Shown: piece by piece, positions 43,105-55,760 of the stretch
Numbering within the stretch: the stretch's first letter is position 1
Layout: every line of letters begins with the position of its first letter
DNA from: Conchocele bisecta
Taxonomy: Eukaryota > Mollusca > Bivalvia > Lucinida > Thyasiridae
DNA: 64,000 nt
Reading direction: 5' to 3'
NCBI GenBank assembly: GCA_029237695.1
Contig: CM055274.1
Span: 20,139,505-20,203,504, forward strand
Made by a program: the position numbers and the translations under genes
The notes under the pieces: generated by a model
Seen by the model: only the letters and a program-made list of their open reading frames with translations
The model's database searches: none
What the model was told of the DNA's origin: nothing

Positions 43105-45030
43105 ACATGCACTTATTGCAAATAAATATTAATTTAATATATACGCGATTAATTCAGACTCAACAACTAAAACGCTGGCAATGTTTTCATTGGTCGAGAA
43201 AGTAGGACAAACAGTAAATATCCTAAATGCAATTCCACAAGTAACAACAATCTACCGATATTGGAATCTAACTCGCAATTCGTTGTTTCATAGGCGGCAT
43301 GTGCGCCCATTACGCTAGCTGGTATAGTACCTACATAGTTATGCACCCTATGAGATAGCAAGGGGGGCATATTGTGTTGCTCTTTATGTTCCGTACGTCC
43401 GTATGTCCGTACGTGTACATTTACGTCCAAAAGTCGAAAAGTTTGTAAGAGTTTCTCTAACATGAAATATCGTATTGTCCAGTATGCCACGGGGGCATAC
43501 ACACTTTGCTATAACACTAAAAATGTGACACATAACACATGTTTATCATAATAACAACGCGCCATCACAAAGTTACCGACCATATATTGTATAATTATCA
43601 AGTTGCAGATGGGTATTTTTTAAATACATTCCTTAGTTTTGCGTGTCTGGTATCCATACTGATTTGCACTGATACATTTATACTTCATAAGTACATATCA
43701 TACAACCGATGCAACCAACCACAACTTGTAGATAGTGATAACACATTGGATATGTGACATTAGCTAATGATTCCAAACTTCATGTAAAACATATTCACAA
43801 TCAGTTATTCTAAAGTGTGTTGATACTGCAAAATAAAATCTGTGCTACAGAAGCTGTCAGAATCACATTATTTGTTCTTATCATCACTATTATCACTGAC
43901 ATCCTCTTCCTTGAAGTATATGCGTAGTTGTTGCTCTGGAAATGGATAAGAATATGCCAATATACATTACCTGTGGTGTTATGGCCTTGTCAACCATATA
44001 CTGCAATGAGATTTCCTATTTAGAATTCAAGATGGGTGGTCTATACCGCTACGAGTCAATTTGAGTTATGGTCACATTGTCTGTTGTAGCAATTTCCGTT
44101 AATTCATATAGATCAATCAGTGATCAAGTGATATTTCCTAACCAGTTTACGCCGGGAAACATATACATGTGTGTGGCACATGTAATAGTTTATATGTGTA
44201 CATGGTAAACACGGACAGGCCGGCTGTGTAGGCGTAACATATTATGCAATTGAATGATTCATGTATTAGTAGTTAGCTCACCATTGACTCTTTACTCATG
44301 GTAGTTCTACAATTTACATCATCCTAACATGCTATGTATGCGACCTCATTTCTTGGAGAGGCAAGTTGCCATGTAAGACGGATTCATCAATAATGTATAG
44401 ATCGATTTATACTAAATGTATCACTAGAGGTTGACAAAACTCAGGCCTCCTGTAGATTCATCTTATATAATTACAGAAATGTAATAGACGACATGCGAAC
44501 AATATCTAGCGAACAACACCTAGCATTGCGGTCAGTCAGTGATGACTTGATGAACAATTGACTGCTACTTATATATATAATTATATATAGAATTAAGAAC
44601 AACATATAACACATCTTCTTTTATTAACTTACGGGGACTCATGTAGTAACCTTAGAACTCATAATATCGTAACACTAGTATTAATATGTATGCCTTTAAA
44701 TATGGAATGCCGTGATTCTGGAGTAGATATTAAGATATCAGTGAACAATAATACCTACGATTGGATAGAAAATGTGTACTGGCTTTAACTAGTCATACTA
44801 GTCATAATAATAGAGCACTGTATGGTTTTGCTGACAGTTGATAATGGTCATTTTAGATTGTTTATACATAGAAGGCCACCATCATCATATATTTGACCCT
44901 AAAATTAAAAGAACATAATTAATTCCCGTGTTTATCCCTGTGATATACCGTATTGAAGTTCATTCAGAGGTTATCTTGGATTTAAAACTAAGGATAATAT
45001 ACAGCCAAGAAACATGTTCGCAAATTGTGA
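43105..45030. other. No gene recognised
   Basis: AT-rich DNA. The 111-residue frame on the - strand (43167-43502) lacks any recognisable domain. Imperfect 'gtccgta' repeats lie near 43390. Nothing else can be supported. Confidence 0.4.
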
Positions 45031-45039
45031 GAAAATATA

Positions 45040-45720
45040 TTTGTTGTGTAATTGTAACTTATAATGCCCCATATATACTACAGGTAGGACTTTACAAAAC
45101 ACCGGCCATTTTGGATCTCAATGCATTGATAACCTCCAATTTAGCAAAATGTTTTTACAGCGAATGTGGACGGCTAACATGTGTGAAATACTCATATTTT
45201 GGTACACTAAGCCTATATGCCATATTGGATATGTTGTGTTCTTTGCAAGATGGAGGATGGTGGCCATCTTGGATTTCGAAACCCCAATAAAATCCAACCT
45301 AACAATCAGCCATGCAGGTGTGGTCTGCTAATATTAGCGAAAATATCGCACCAATTTAGCTTATTGTGTTTATATATTCAAGATGTTGGGGGCGGCGGCC
45401 ATCTTGGATTTAGAGGGCCTAGTGACTGCCAAACCAACACACACATCCTCCAGCAGGTGTTGCATGCAAAGATGTGTGAATATATAAACATTACTTTTAC
45501 TTTTAGCTTAGCTCCCACTAACGATATGGAGTATTACGCATTGTAAGATGGTGGACGGTGGCCATCTTGGATTTAAAGATCCAACCTAAAAAGTAGCCAT
45601 ACCAGCAGTTTGGGCATGCTATTATTATTTTGTGCGTGTCTCGTTACAGAGATAATACATTTTATATATTTCAAAATGGCGTTATCGGCCATTTTGAATT
45701 TTGTGCTCTAATATTTTTCC
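45040..45720. repeat. Degenerate array with GGCCATCTTGGATTT motif
   Basis: 'ggccat(c/t)ttggat(t/c)t' recurs near 45104, 45262, 45400, 45560 and 45688, preceded mostly by 'aagatgg'. This suggests about 150 bp units that have diverged. The open frames here follow the repeats. Confidence 0.6.
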
Positions 45721-46230
45721 CATCATTTTTGAAAAATTCATAGGAGCTATTTTTTACCAAAACATGTTCAAGTTGACAAATCATCAATAACAAAAAGGTA
45801 GGAACAATATGGTCACGCAATCCTCAGAAAATTGCCTACTATGCGAGTGTGTGTTCATGGCGCCAACGATGGCGCAGGATTTATATATTATTTTGCGATT
45901 TATCGCTTGAAATATAGGGGCAATGTAATACCTATAGTGTATACTGATTTGTGAATTGAAAAACTAACATATTAATATAGAAGCTGTACGGTTGTCACTA
46001 TAAAGATGACTAAGGACTGACTATATATAATATGACCTTTGACCAAATGTAGTAGACTTGTACATGTGACTTAATATCTATATAAAGCATATCTGACCCT
46101 CTTATTCATCAAGTATATTATACAGAGCATTGAGTTGCCATCTCCGCTATTTTAGTTTGTATCTGCTATCGAACAGTTTCACCACTTGGAGCGTCTGACA
46201 CGCACAGCCAATACTATGGCAGCAAATCTA

Positions 46231-47147
46231 CTGTCTGTTCCACGGAATGCTGCCCAAGATTTACTGCTATGAAAACACTCCAAGCTGCTTATTTTTTTCA
46301 TATAAAACAATGTAAAACTATTTTTTAGAAATGAGCCTACTTTTTAATTAATGAAAATCCGTCTAATAACAAAGTTATTTCGAATAAACAGTCATGGATG
46401 GGAGTTTGCCATATAAATTAATTTCATCGAATTTTAGTTGTTGACAATACAATGAGAAACTACTAGTGCAATAAACACTTCCGGTAAACAACAAAAACAA
46501 CTATTATTGCAAACTGAACACTAATTCTTAAGAATTGCGAAATATTTAGCGAATATCATTCATCCATAAGTTCCAAGTCGATCTGATACTACTGCTAATA
46601 CGTCCTAAGGTATTGTAAATTGTGAATGCTAACTAACTTGATGTGATGATCTTCACCAACCAATCAGCGTTTAGTAAACCAAATTAATTTTGCGTGGTAG
46701 GAACAGCGTGCCAACCTCAGTCTAGCGTTGTTAATAGATACGAAAGATGTAGCAGATGATGATGACATCATGTTGTATTTTGACCAAATTCTCGACATTT
46801 TCTTCTGGAACATCGAGACATGAAGGCTCGATTCCTTTATTTTTCATCCTGGCAAGATTTGCTCTCATAAATACAAGGTTAGTGTCTTTTTTATGATGAA
46901 ATCCAGCAAGCAGTTCGATGCTAGAAACATGTTGAACATCTGATCGCACGTGACATTTTAACATTGCAACCCTGCATTCAATTCTTCATTTATGGCTATT
47001 ACTTCATTATTGGACCAAATTTCAAAAAAATAAAAAGATGGCTTATCGCTACATTCTGCTGAAAACATGATTTTATGCAAACAAAATAAGAATTTTAGGG
47101 TGTTTAAATAGGTGTAAAAGTTCGGCAGGTTAACGTGAAACTGACAG
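46231..47147. mobile_element. Element with CTGTCTGTTCCACG inverted ends
   Basis: The left end is 'ctgtctgttccacggaatgc' and the right end 'gttaacgtgaaactgacag'; these are imperfect inverted repeats bounding 917 bases. The same left end is used at 51411. The interior carries one open frame on the - strand (next entry). Confidence 0.6.
46731..46964 (-). CDS. Unknown 77-residue open frame inside a mobile element
   Basis: Starts MLKCHVRSDVQHVSSIELLA and contains FMRANLARMKNKGIEPSCLD and VPEENVENL. Composition is protein-like, with balanced charged and hydrophobic residues and few low-complexity runs. No family was recognised. It may be a captured exon or a fragment of a transposon protein; it could also be chance. 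Confidence 0.25.
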   Translation of the reverse strand: MLKCHVRSDVQHVSSIELLAGFHHKKDTNLVFMRANLARMKNKGIEPSCLDVPEENVENLVKIQHDVIIICYIFRIY

Positions 47148-47927
47148 TAATCAAATTTGGAGCGTTACGTCTCATATATATGGGACGACAACGTCCTATA
47201 AATATTATTTCAGCAGACTACACAAAACGCTAGATATCTGAGAATTTCTACCATCACTCACAAAATATGCAATGCACAGTTATTCAGTGTGTAACATGTC
47301 ACACTGATGCGCTGTCTATTATTATAAATACATATGACACAGGTAATGTTCTCGCATAGTTAGCAAGCAGGCAGTAGTGACCATACACCCAGATAACTGC
47401 TTACAAGTCACTGAACTCGATGCATTATGTATGGTAATACAGGTATATATCTATAACAATGTGTATTGTTCTTACTGTTACACAGTCTTTACTGAATTCT
47501 CAAACATTTTAACAAAGGGTCAACAAACCCTTTAGATATCAGACTTTGTATATGAATTTGATGAAAACAAGGCATAGCAAGCTGTAATCTGGTGTATCGC
47601 CATCATGTTGAACCAAACTTTGTTAATGTGTTTGTCATAATGTTTGTGGTATGTTTCAAACGCAATAAGAGGTAAAACTGTCCGACGACTTGTACACACT
47701 AAGATGGCCAACATGGCAACTCCATGCACTGTGTTTAAAGAAAGTCTTCACGTGTATGTTATATATATATCCCATCACATTAATTTTACGAAGCAATTAT
47801 GCATGAATCATTGGATGCTCAGGGGCCCCACGGGTCCTTACTGATGTTCTTGTTAAGCCATATGCTCCAGAGTACACAGGCAACTGGAACCAAGCTAAAC
47901 CTATTTGGTCGTCGAAAGCTGAATATG

Positions 47928-48160
47928 TCTAGCTCCAAATCATTTGAAGAGTTCTCTAAATAATTTGGAGCTAGCTGTAACTATGTAATGCTAGCTCTAA
48001 TTATTTAGCGATAGCAATAACTATTTGAGTTTATGCGGATTTGGCGTTCCAGGAACGCCAAATCTACATAAACGCAAATAATTAATGCCAGCTCTAAATA
48101 TTTAATGCTAGCTCTAATATTTAATGCTAGCTCTAATTATTTAAAGCTAGCAATACGTAT
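47928..48160. repeat. Repeat of GCTAGCTCTAATTATTTA with inner palindrome
   Basis: 'gctagctctaattattta' or close variants occur about five times on both sides of a palindrome pairing 'ggatttggcgttcc' with 'ggaacgccaaatc' near 48038-48064. Confidence 0.7.
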
Positions 48161-48396
48161 TTGAGTTTACACAAATGTAGCGTTCCATGGTTAATGTTGG
48201 TGGTTGATGTAGCGTTCCAGCGATGATACATGGACGTGTTGTATGTGTGAACTATATAAACTCGGATCCGATATGCAAAGGCCAGACTGATCTTCGATTG
48301 CTCTCGTCGAACATGTTATTATTATTATTTCGAAAATTGATTGTATTTCTGCAGCCTGTTGACGTGCAGCCTGTAGCACAATAGCCAATATACTAG

Positions 48397-48600
48397 ATGT
48401 TCACCATGTCGGATTTCCTGCTTCGTTATGACCTCAAAGTCGATAATGAGGGTCTTGATCCGGAGGAGATTGACATCCAACCTTCTTCAGCAATTCGGCT
48501 TGTGATGTACAGACGTAGGTCCTCAATGGATGTTCTCTTTTCAAGTCCAGTGGAGCGCCGGGCATCTGATGATCACGTGAACGTAGATAAAGGCCAGTGA
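48397..48600 (+). CDS. Small open frame of unknown status (67 residues)
   Basis: Begins MFTMSDFLLRYDLKVDNEGL, with an acidic middle (DPEEIDIQPSS) and a basic segment (YRRRSS), and ends NVDKGQ. The composition looks coding. It lies immediately downstream of, and antisense to, a LINE reverse-transcriptase relic, so it may merely mirror the relic's 3' part; that strand also has an open frame. No family recognised. Confidence 0.25.
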   Translation: MFTMSDFLLRYDLKVDNEGLDPEEIDIQPSSAIRLVMYRRRSSMDVLFSSPVERRASDDHVNVDKGQ

Positions 48601-49140
48601 CAACATTGCATGTTTATTACTGTCTGAAGCTCCCCCGCAACAGTAGTTTTGAGTCCGACGTCATCAGCGCAAGTTGGGCATACATCATGAATGTATGAGT
48701 TCCAAAATCAGATGGTTGATATATGTTTTGCAAATAATGTGTCGAAATGATGCCACCTTAACATACATTAAAGCTTGAGCTTCCCCCTCCCATTTCACCT
48801 TGACCGTTGTATATTGGCCGTATAATTTTCCATATGTGAAACCCTATACCTTGCTCGTACATATTTGCATCAATACATGTTTATGAACGACATCGAATGC
48901 ATTTTGACTATCCAGCGTTGACATATACAATATTTTGCCTGCTTGATGTGATTCGCATGATGCATCCGAGAGTACGAGAGTGGCTAGAGAGGCGGAAAGG
49001 CCCTCTGTGAATCCATATTTGAGTTGACTCTGATCGTTGTTTAGGCCATTTGGACGATTTCAGTTTCAATTAGTTTACCCAAGACAGAGACAAGCATGAC
49101 AAATGTACAATAATTGAATGCTGAGTAGCACACACCTGGT
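48595..49140 (-). pseudogene. Non-LTR (LINE) reverse transcriptase relic
   Basis: Read on the - strand, the fragments in order are: SVLGKLIETEIVQM near 49100-49060, LKYGFTEGLSASLATLVLSD (49020-48960), and LDSQNAFDVVHKHVLMQI (about 48915-48860), the RT motif holding the first catalytic Asp. After a stop and frame shifts come KTYINHLILEL and CPTCADDVGLKTTVAGELQ (about 48680-48630), with the catalytic ADD box. These are conserved steps of a LINE RT. Frames are broken at least three times; both ends are lost. Clade was not assigned. Confidence 0.8.
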
Positions 49141-49144
49141 AATG

Positions 49145-50950
49145 TCCCCCAATATTAATTACTACATTTGACCACTGACACTATGTTTGCAACACGTGAC
49201 CAACAGGTTCAGAGTTTTCTTTCAAATACCATAACTAGCTGAATTCAAACTCGTATTAGAAAGACCCCAGCATGTTTTTTTTTCAAGTATGATCTGGCGG
49301 AAAAGTATCAGGATTTGCAACCAAGCCATGTATGTGGTCTCCACACAGCCGGATTAGTTTTTATACCGGACTACTTTGACATACCACCTTCAATTGGAGC
49401 TTTGTACTATTTTGTTCAGTTCAGTTTATTCATACTCAATCCATTTTACATGTCATCATTAGGGGCAAGTGAGAATATGAAATATACAAACGAGACTGAA
49501 TGGGAATTACTAATATATGCATACCTAATTCGTCATGAGAAACTAAGTTCTTTTGTGTGAACAACGTGAACAACCTAGATCAAACGGCCCATGTCTGCAT
49601 ACTGATCAGTGCATTCTAATACTCAGATCAACTCGCGCAATTGCGCAATTTGGTCCGCATCTGCACTGTTCGCCCTTGAATATCGGAGCTGACATAGCCA
49701 ACAACAGATTCGCAATTCAAGATTTGTTTCCCATGCTGAGTCATGCTATTATGTCACAATTGTGACAATATGATTCGTATATATCGTGTGTACATGTATA
49801 CATATTTTTGAAGAGTATATAGTAACTTTTAATGCCACATAATGAAGTATCGACTATAGTACATTCGAACACCAGCTGGCCAAATGTGAGCTAGAACTAC
49901 GAGTAGCTACATGTACTTTAGCTACTATAAAATAGGAACTTTATGCAGTGGAATTGATGTCAGGTATTCTAATAAAAATAAAGTGGTGTTTAAATGTGTG
50001 CACCCCTCTTGAAAGGGCCATCCAGTTTAGACTTATGATACACTCTAATCTATAACCATTCACATATGTTCACATGTAGTGTATCATATGTTTATACATA
50101 TACCCCATCACATTTAAACAGCAAAGGGTCCTTAACTGATTTTACTCAACACTATTCTCACTTTCCCGTTCACACTTCAGTCAATAATGAGTTTGTTAAT
50201 TTGGATGTTGACCCCTGAGTCGTTTGAGCTACAGTCACATCAACAATGTGTACAATCAAATATGTACATGCATCATGTTTTCACACATGACTTTTCCTCG
50301 ATGTTAATGTAGTACACATATTAGCTGCACGTTCTCCGTTATGTAGGCAGCATGTTTCACTATATCGCTACACGACGCTAACCATTAAACAAATGTGTAA
50401 TAGCATTTACACTTCGCGCACTAAAAATATAGAAACAAATTGCGTGTCATTGACGTTCATACTTCGCTATATTGTAATTGAGAGATAATTCTACTTTGTG
50501 ACACAAAAATATTACCATAAACTTACCTAATATGGTGTGTATTAGCAGCATTCAGTAGAAATTAAACAAAGAACGCTTCAAACGCATATTTGGAAAGACT
50601 ACTCGTTCATAACTTTTATGTACTACAGTGTACACTAATGAGAGAACTATACACATATATGTCTGACATTGGGATATGGTTTCCGCTTATAAGTTTTCCG
50701 CTTTACAGTCAACATGTTACACGTACTATATCGCCACACCACGATACACGGTACAAATAAGTGTAATAGCATTTATACACTGTGCATAAAATATAGAAAA
50801 TAAAACCCTGCAGGACGTTCTGGCTTCGCTACATTGTTATTGAGAGAGAAGTAGAAAGTAAACAAAGAACATTTCAAATGCATATTTATAAATATTACTC
50901 CGTCATAACTCTTAGGTAATGAATGTATGACATGTAAATAGAGGATATTA
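49145..50950. other. No gene recognised
   Basis: AT-rich DNA with short frames. The 81-residue frame at 49315-49560 shows no motif. A GTGACTGGAGAAATGGG-family fragment may lie near 49600-49680 ('ccgcatctgcactgttcgcc'). Two similar segments (50330-50590 and 50680-50930), each with 'atatcgc(t/c)acac' and 'atttggaaa'-like parts, suggest an old duplication. Confidence 0.4.
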
Positions 50951-50957
50951 CAGGAGT

Positions 50958-51114
50958 GATGATTTAATGTGATATTTATTAAACGAGTTTACTGATTTCA
51001 TAAGAAACGAGGCTATGCCGAGTTTCTTATGAAATTAGTCAACGAGTTTAATAAAAAAACATATTAAATCATCACAAATGTTAGATTATATGTATTGCAT
51101 AAGCACTTAATCAT
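50958..51114. mobile_element. GATGATTTAATGTG inverted-repeat element
   Basis: 'gatttaatgtgatatttatt' with 'actgatttcataagaaac' pairs with 'gtttcttatgaaattagt' and 'aaacatattaaatcatcac'. Related incomplete copies lie at 37735-37815 and 51810-51860; all are followed or preceded by 'atgtattgcataagca'. Confidence 0.75.
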
Positions 51115-51410
51115 ACATTGGATCTGTACTAGTCACCAAACCTGTTTTCTGTAACGAGCTAATTTGCATATTTATTACACTAGCATAAGTCGCATTTCCC
51201 AAGTCACAGCCATATAGCGATACTTTTTTTCTCGATGGCTGCATACGCCTATGCAGTAGATATCTATCTATTTGCCTCACTCTGGAGATAATGTTGCTAT
51301 TGTACATAATAATGCAAATGTCAACCGATACACACGTATACACTATCATATATTCATAAAATGGCAAGACGCATCTACATGTGCACTGAGTTATATAACT
51401 TATATACTGA

Positions 51411-51778
51411 CTGTCTGTTTCACGAAACCTGCCCAAATTTTACGGCCATATAAACAAATGTAAGTTGACTCTGGAACCTGTCTAGCTAGCATGGAAATGT
51501 TCTAACTAAGAAAACAAAAGTTAAATTTTAAAAATAGGTCCAGTATTTCTGAAATTCTAAAAATGTCCCCATGTTAAATCCCCATAGACATATTCACTCT
51601 TTGAAGATGTCTATGGGGATTTAACATGGGGAAATTGTTTCAACGCAATAACATCAATAGTTTACCAAATTTCATGAAATAAAAAGGAGGCTCATTCTTA
51701 AATGTTCCTTTAATATAATATCGTTTTTGAATTGTTTATATAGCCTTAAAATTTGGGCAGCTTTCGTGAAACAGACAG
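51411..51778. mobile_element. CTGTCTGTTTCACGAA MITE
   Basis: The left end 'ctgtctgtttcacgaaacct' followed by 'gcccaaattttac' pairs with the right end 'aaatttgggcagctttcgtg' then 'aaacagacag'. In the middle 'tccccatgttaaatccccat' pairs with 'atggggatttaacatgggga'. 368 bases, well preserved. Confidence 0.85.
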
Positions 51779-52384
51779 AAGGTGAACTTACATGTCAGAA
51801 TTGTAGTGATTTAATATGACATTTATTAAGAGAGTTTACTGATTTCATAAGAAACGTGAACGGCCAACTCTCTACAACAACACCCTCTCTGCAGCTGCCC
51901 AAGTGGAAAATTGCCTCTATTATGCTATCTAACTTCCCCACAGCAACCAGTCAAATGTTAGATTCAATGTATTGCATAAGCAATACGTCAAACATATATA
52001 TTGTATTAAACATATGTATTAATTTGATTTTTAATGTGGTTTCTATGGAGGTCTATTTCATGAAACACACTCATGCCTGTATATATGCAATTTACAAAGA
52101 TTTAGAACCTGTTTCTGTAAATGGCATCGAATGTTTGTCAAATTGTGAGAATAATTTAAATCGTAATCTTACTCTTGCAAGTTGTACATGTAATCTTAGT
52201 CTATTGTTATCTGCTATTTTGTCATATTAAATGTATTTCTTAATATAAACATTGTTTACACCGCACGAGAATCATCTCCAATGGAGATGATTCTCATGTG
52301 CTGTCAAACATGTTTTAACAGATTCATGAATAAAATAAGAAGGGAATAGCAGATAACAAAAATTAATTGTAAATGTTAAATGCA

Positions 52385-52570
52385 AACTGGCACACAATCT
52401 AATCTGCACTGTTCGCCATCCCATCAATGAAACGCCCAGCACGTTTCATGCAAGCAATATAGATTATTATCAGGCTACATGAGTGGTCTATTTGAGCAAG
52501 AGTTACACGGGTCGCAATTCCCATAATTCCCAGCACGTATGAGTTATACATGTAGAGGATCCACAATGAC
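52385..52570. mobile_element. GTGACTGGAGAAATGGG MITE copy (partial)
   Basis: 'tctgcactgttcgccatccc', 'atcaatgaaacgcccagcac' and 'caggctacatgagtggtcta' match the right half of the family. Confidence 0.65.
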
Positions 52571-52689
52571 ATGTGCTTACTGCCTCTGCGACCAGTGTAG
52601 ATCCATATCCAGCTACAGGAGTGTGCTAGGTGATCAGGAGCTACACTGGCCAAAACACAATAAGCCCCATTTTGTCATAGTGAGTCTTT

Positions 52690-52727
52690 GTCGGCCTCCA
52701 ACCTCCCCTTATGGCCGCCCTGTCACC
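52690..52727 (+). repeat. Single unit of the 57 kb minisatellite
   Basis: 'gtcggcctccaacctcccct' followed by 'tatggccgccctgtca' matches the 39 bp unit arrayed at 57079-57570 and stands alone here, next to a copy of the same MITE family. Confidence 0.75.
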
Positions 52728-52762
52728 TTCATGTAGTAATTTCTTATACAATTATAAATAAT

Positions 52763-53042
52763 GACTGTGACTGGAGAAATGGGTCTTATGTGACTTGCGA
52801 CCAGTGTAGCTCCTGATCAAATAGTGAACACCAGTATGGTGTTCAATGGCCGGTCAACAGCCAAGGCCATCATTTTAGGCTGTGTTAACGGGATCAAATC
52901 CCATCGCTGTGAAGTGTACTTTCAGAAAATAAATATATATTCCATTGATGGAATGGTGAACAGTGCTGATTCTGATCAGGCTGATCTGGATCTACACTGG
53001 TCGCAAAACCCATGAGCCCCATTTCTTCAGTCACAGCCACAA
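52763..53042. mobile_element. GTGACTGGAGAAATGGG MITE copy with insert
   Basis: Left end 'gtgactggagaaatgggtct', right end 'cccatttcttcagtcacagc'. A segment at about 52835-52930, with a B-box-like 'gggatcaaatccc', interrupts the family sequence and may be a small tRNA-like insertion. Confidence 0.7.
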
Positions 53043-53239
53043 TCAATGATTGTAATTTTACGTTTATTGATTTTCCCAATGAATTATGGTTTGCCCTGTT
53101 ACTGTTTTGTTTCACTTAATCATTATATTGGCCGCGCCATACGAAAACCGGGCTTAATGACAACGTCATGAAAAGCGGTAAACGACGTCGGAAAAACGAC
53201 GTTTCAAATTGTCTAGCATCGCCGTAAAAGTTCACAGTT

Positions 53240-53260
53240 TGCACCCCCCCCCCCCCCCCA
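53240..53260. repeat. Poly-C run
   Basis: An uninterrupted C tract of about 17 bases; its length is likely unreliable in assembly. Confidence 0.9.
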
Positions 53261-53394
53261 TTTACGTTTACTGGTGTCGGTTAACATTAAGTGTGAACAG
53301 AAAACGGAAAATGATAACTTACTGAAACTTTCACTAATATGAGACGCGATACCTTGTACCCCGGTACACATACAGTGCAGTCTCCGTTTTTGTT

Positions 53395-55065
53395 CCACCG
53401 TAGACAACACTTGCAAACTCAACGCGAACGCAATGCGAACGCAACGGTTTGCTGTAGCGTTGTATACGTTGTTTAAACGTATAATACGGTTCGTACACGT
53501 GTAATACACATTGTCAAACCGTTTAGTTTTAAAGCGTTGTATACGTTGTTTAAACGTATAATACGGTTCGTACACGTGTAATACACATTTGTCAAACCGT
53601 TTAGTTTTAAAGCGTGTAATACGTTTAGCTTCAAGGCGTATAACACGCTTTGGCGTATACATATGTAGCGAGGTGAAAGAGTTGAAACGTGTACAACGCT
53701 TTACCTGGAAGCGTGTAGCTATATGAAAGCGTTGAAACGTGTACAACGGTTACACGTTTTAACACAAATACCTGTTCGGCCCCGATCTCTTCGAGGCGTC
53801 CTTGTTTCGTCCCTTTTAAAATATCGCGAATACATACCCTCAGATCGAGTTCAAAGTACATCGGCGGTGTGATTTAGCACTTCAATTGATCCCAAATCCC
53901 TGATGACTAATGAGTCACGCTTTTAACACGACAGATGTACCTTGTCGTTTATCAAAATGTTTGAGAATTGTAGATCACGTAAGCCGTCTCATCAGGATCT
54001 GCGGCTTTCCTATGTACATTTTATATACACAAAAATGACGCCTAATACAGCGTAATGTAACAGTTCCTAACTTAATATGGAATAACCCGGGCCGATAGTC
54101 CGTGTCAGTTAATTGGGGTTAAATATTACGAACACAGATAAACACAGTGAATGGTTTCTTTATTTTATTTTTAACATCATCAGAAATGGCGAGTCTAGGA
54201 ACTCTCGCATTATCTTTACGCTGAAGCCAGTCTATTTCAGTCACTAATCCGCTATACACCTGTCCCACGCGTGTGTTAAGATTAATCGATATTTGGAGAA
54301 ACTGAATACACAGCGAGCTGCACACTGGTTTAACACGGATATGGCCCGCGGATATGTGTCATAAATTACTTGGTGGTCAAAACTGGTAAATTTACAAGGT
54401 TTATAGCGAAATAGCAGCCGACCGACTGGCAATTTTTCTCGGACCGATTTTTAAGACTAGTTTTCAAATCTCAATCGGTCTGAGAGTTCAAAAATCGGTC
54501 CAGAACCGGAAAACTGAAAATGTTAGAAGCCCTGCAGTGAGTCTAGAAGTATATATAAACACACGAAGAACGATCAGAGCATGCGCATTCTACGCGATAC
54601 AAGGTTGGCATACCAAAACGTGTAATGCGTTAAAACCCGTGGAAACGTGTTATACGTATAACACGGTTTCATCTGTACGGTGCTGTGTACATGTAGATGC
54701 GTGTAACCGTTCGTCAAAGAAAGCGTTAAATCGTTTAAACGGTTTACCTTAGCGTTGTATACGCTTACAACCGTTGTGAACGTTTACAACCGTTGTACAC
54801 GGATTACACGCTTTTGAAACTCAATACGTTGTTTACAACCGTTGTATACGTTTACAACCGTTGTACATGGATTACACGCTTTTGAAACTCAATGCGTTGA
54901 ACACGGTTTGTTTGACTTTCGCGCATGCGCAAGAGTGGGGAAACGCAACGCATGGCCGAAAACGTATTACACGTAGACGACACACGGTTTGAAACGCAAC
55001 TAACGGAAACTCCACGGATACGCAACGCACAACACTTTGTACACGTATAAACCCGGAACATTTTG
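53395..55065. repeat. Field of ACGTTTACAACCGTTGTA-type repeats
   Basis: Contains a direct 77 bp duplication (53458-53534 and 53535-53612: 'gttgtatacgttgtttaaac', 'gtataatacggttcgtacac'). Another duplication near 54765-54900 carries 'cgtttacaaccgttgtacac' and 'acacgcttttgaaactcaat'. CG, TACG and ACGT steps are enriched throughout compared with surrounding DNA. No coding frame survives. Confidence 0.75.
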
Positions 55066-55760
55066 ACAGAAACAACTGTATTATGACGTCACGACTTGAC
55101 GTCACGTTGACGTCACGTAATTGTGACGTCATTGAACGTGAATACATGTTTGACGTTATGGCCATGGTGTCGTGACAAAATATTGTAGCAAGGATACTTG
55201 CACGAGTTCCTCGCAGCATCAATGACTTAGAAATGCTTCAGGCGCTGTACATTGTCGCCTAACTGTCGTTCTCTGACATTTTTTCTATTTTTCGTCGGTT
55301 GTCCTTATGAATTCAAAATGGTGAACGCATAATTTAACTGGCCACATATCAGCGAAGTCTTCGCTTACACTGCACTTTGATTCCTAAATAATCTTAAATA
55401 TGAACAACCTAGTGTATGCCAACGATATTACCATCTATTATCTTGGTAAATTGAGACTTTTGAACAATTCTATCCAGTACTTAGCGAATGATATGCCATA
55501 AATGGAGGTAGACACGCAGCTATAAAATGACATAAATATCCGGGGTTTGTATTGAATTTAAAATAAATGCATCAACATATTAATTGGAAATGTGATGGTC
55601 ATAAACTTGCTTTTGTAGTCGACAGTGCTTTTGTAGTATCAAATCATCAGTTTATCACTTGACTGCATAATAATGTATATCAGGCGATGGTAATGCGATC
55701 CTCAAGAAAGACACACTGTGGCAATTATAAGGTATCACGCTACCAAATCTGCCCGGTATC

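Noticed and set aside
52845..52915. tRNA or SINE with B-box GGGATCAAATCCC
   Set aside because: Only the B box is convincing; the A box is weak and the segment is too short to call separately.
53213..53746. 177-residue - strand frame
   Set aside because: Runs through a field of short repeats, giving repetitive 'RFKTKRFD' and 'YTCTNRIIRLN' units; not a gene.
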